Of a stretch of DNA of 64,000 bases, positions 61,280 through 64,000 are shown in pieces. How positions within the stretch are numbered: position 1 is the stretch's first letter; every line of letters begins with the position of its first letter. This stretch comes from Aeromicrobium sp. Root236 (GTDB lineage Bacteria > Actinomycetota > Actinomycetes > Propionibacteriales > Nocardioidaceae). A program made the position numbers and the translations under genes. The stretch is taken from assembly GCF_001428805.1 (NCBI RefSeq), contig NZ_LMIS01000001.1, forward strand, positions 310,001 through 374,000, given 5' to 3'. The notes under the pieces are model-generated. The model saw only the letters and a list, made by a program, of their open reading frames with translations, was not told the origin of the DNA and searched no databases.

Positions 61280-61717
61280 CTACCAGCCGCGCTCGCGCCA
61301 TTCCGCGAGGTGCGGGCGCTCGACGCCGAGGGTGGTGTCAGCAGGCGTGAACTCGAAGACGACCAAGTCCCGCCCCGTCCCGCCCACGAGAACGCGCAGA
61401 CGACGGAGACCCTCGCCTACCTCGGCGGGGGCGTGTCTCTCGAAGGCGGCGTCGCCGAGGATCACAGCGCCCGATGCTGACTGGAACGTGGAGTCGAAGA
61501 TGCATTCCAAGTCGCCGGGGTGGGGCGCGGTCCAGACCTCTGCCGTCGCCTCACCATCGACCTGATGGCTGATCCTGACAGCAACGATGTCGAGGCTGGC
61601 TGCTATCCCGTGCTCGTTCGGCGCGGTAGGAACAATTGAGTTGGAGGCGGGGTCGCAGACGACAGCCAATCCCCAGGGCCATTCTCGCGTGACCGAAAGC
61701 CGTCGTGCATCGATCAT
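61280..61717 (-). CDS. Small hypothetical protein with borrowed C-terminus
   Basis: 145 residues (MIDARRLSV start). The first about 125 residues (WGLAVVCDPASNSIVPTAPN..., GDLECIFDSTFQSASGAVI) recall small immunity-type proteins but no family is firmly recognised. The last 19 residues (DTTLGVERPHLAEWRERGW) are identical to the C-terminus of the neighbouring metallo-beta-lactamase-fold protein, because the gene lies between two copies of that gene's 3' end. It therefore looks like an inserted cassette that acquired a foreign tail. Confidence 0.6.
   Translation of the reverse strand: MIDARRLSVTREWPWGLAVVCDPASNSIVPTAPNEHGIAASLDIVAVRISHQVDGEATAEVWTAPHPGDLECIFDSTFQSASGAVILGDAAFERHAPAEVGEGLRRLRVLVGGTGRDLVVFEFTPADTTLGVERPHLAEWRERGW
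61282..61340 (+). repeat. 59-bp direct repeat, left copy
   Basis: Agrees with 61727-61785 at 55 of 59 positions (first 46 identical). The right copy is the 3' end of the metallo-beta-lactamase-fold gene; this one forms the 3' end of the small inserted gene. 386 bp separate them. Confidence 0.85.
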
Positions 61718-61724
61718 CAAAGAC

Positions 61725-62381
61725 TCACCAGCCGCGCTCGCGCCATTCCGCGAGGTGCGGGCGCTCGACGCCCAAGGTCGTGTCATGACCGTGCCCCGGG
61801 TAGACCCAGGTGTCGTCAGGGAACCGGCCGAAGATCTTGGTCTCGACCTCGTCGATCAACGTGGCGAACGCCTCCGCATCGCCGAACGTGTTGCCGACGC
61901 CGCCGGGGAACAGGGAGTCGCCCGTGAACAGATGCACGACACCGTCGGGATCGTCGTACGCCAGGACGATCGAGCCGGGCGTGTGCCCGACGACTTCGAT
62001 GACCTCGAGCTCGCACGATCCGACGCGCACACGGGCGCCCGTGCGTACGCGAGTCGTCACCGCGACAAGGAGCTCGTCGGCGTCGTCCTCGCCGGCAACG
62101 GTCTCGGCGCCGGTGCGCTCGACGATCGTGGCGAGGGCCTGCCAGTGGTCGCCGTGCCGGTGCGTCGTGACGACGCGTGCGAGCCCGCCACTGCCGATCA
62201 GGTCGAGCAGGGTGCCGTAGTCGTTCGCCGCGTCGATCAGCACCTGCTCGCCGGTGAGCACGCAGCGCAGCAGGTACGCGTTGTTGTTCATCTCGCCGAC
62301 CGCGACCTTGGTGATCATCAGGTCGCCCGCCACCTGCACGTCTGCCGGTCCGCCGACCTCGACCTCGCCCGTGTACGTCAT
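61725..62381 (-). CDS. Metallo-beta-lactamase-fold hydrolase
   Basis: 218 residues. Metal ligands: THRHGDHW (H-x-H-x-D-H), VVGHTPGS, LFTGDSLFPGG and YPGHGHDTTLG. This is the glyoxalase-II/hydrolase type of MBL fold with two Zn sites; substrate unknown. ATG 62381 has a CACGCT hexamer 7 nt upstream on its strand. It is divergent from uvrA, the same neighbourhood as M. tuberculosis Rv1637c-uvrA, so it is an ancestral gene and the small gene beyond its stop is the newcomer. Confidence 0.9.
   Translation of the reverse strand: MTYTGEVEVGGPADVQVAGDLMITKVAVGEMNNNAYLLRCVLTGEQVLIDAANDYGTLLDLIGSGGLARVVTTHRHGDHWQALATIVERTGAETVAGEDDADELLVAVTTRVRTGARVRVGSCELEVIEVVGHTPGSIVLAYDDPDGVVHLFTGDSLFPGGVGNTFGDAEAFATLIDEVETKIFGRFPDDTWVYPGHGHDTTLGVERPHLAEWRERGW
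61727..61785 (+). repeat. 59-bp direct repeat, right copy
   Basis: Native 3' end of the metallo-beta-lactamase-fold gene; partner of 61282-61340. Confidence 0.85.
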
Positions 62382-62582
62382 GGTGATCAGCGTGCCAGAC
62401 CGCGTGAGGAGCGGTGAGCCAGCTCGAAGCGCGGGACGGGCCGTTCGACGAGGGTCACCGCTGGGGACCAAGGACGCTGTGAGCGAACGTACGGCCGCTC
62501 GACGGGTTTCTGTCGGACCTGCTCCATACAATGGAGTGGGCCAAGATTCTGCCCGCAACCACCAATCATTTCAGGGGAGCCA

Positions 62583-64000
<1,418 letters not shown>

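Noticed and set aside
62484..62494. Possible LexA box upstream of uvrA (CGAACGTACGG)
   Set aside because: Only one half-site matches GAAC-N4-GTTC; the second half does not.

Overview
The window is GC-rich actinobacterial DNA. The best fit by gene content is Propionibacteriales (Nocardioides or Aeromicrobium type), but no rRNA or other taxonomic marker is present, so this is inference. Supporting signs are an htdX-fabG4-fadA2 locus arranged as in mycobacteria, a metallo-beta-lactamase-fold gene next to uvrA, and a TerC gene behind a manganese-type riboswitch. More than a dozen genes lack a ribosome-binding site and begin 6-8 nt after a TANNNT-like hexamer, which points to heavy use of leaderless mRNAs.

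Layout. 1-16.7 kb is an accessory-like stretch of small-molecule redox and hydrolase genes, several with their own regulator: RibD/DHFR-like reductases, SRPBCC and VOC proteins, an FAD monooxygenase diverging from an LLM-type flavoprotein, a methyltransferase, a hydrolase-cyclase fusion, a TetR gene behind a perfect 38-bp palindrome, a quinone-reductase-like gene with an epimerase, and a PadR-DoxX-hydrolase group. 16.8-20.4 kb is a likely island with poorly conserved hypothetical genes, three copies of a 15-bp intergenic repeat and an IS110-family element whose left flank may encode a bridge RNA. 20.4-24.1 kb (minus strand) is a compact xylB-xylA-ROK operon.

24.3-33.4 kb is a tightly overlapping operon: APC permease, two carboxyguanidine-deiminase-type subunits, a biotin-dependent carboxylase of the urea/guanidine type, allophanate hydrolase and a TetR regulator. 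Together these predict import of guanidine and its conversion through carboxyguanidine and allophanate to ammonia and CO2. 33.5-36.9 kb carries a flavin reductase, dxs (MEP pathway) and a PAC2 protein. 36.9-44 kb has a DUF418 membrane protein, a minus-strand operon (ribbon-helix-helix regulator, DUF4097 protein, DrrAB-like ABC exporter), divergent tesB and a secreted CocE-type hydrolase. 44.1-47.9 kb is the htdX-fabG4 / fadA2 fatty-acid locus. 48-52 kb holds an SDR, two TetR regulators and a PLP decarboxylase-like enzyme.

52-64 kb looks more core-like: uvrB, aldose-1-epimerase, riboswitch-terC, an APC transporter, a cytochrome P450, small membrane proteins, a metallo-beta-lactamase-fold hydrolase whose 3' end is duplicated around an inserted small gene, and uvrA running off the right edge.

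The most notable observations are the guanidine-assimilation operon, the terC riboswitch in which the anti-Shine-Dalgarno strand is shared between two exclusive helices, a three-site operator array with exact 22-bp periodicity, the 38-bp palindrome, the tail-duplication insertion beside uvrA, and a Ser-rich repeat protein. No tRNA, rRNA or CRISPR array was seen.
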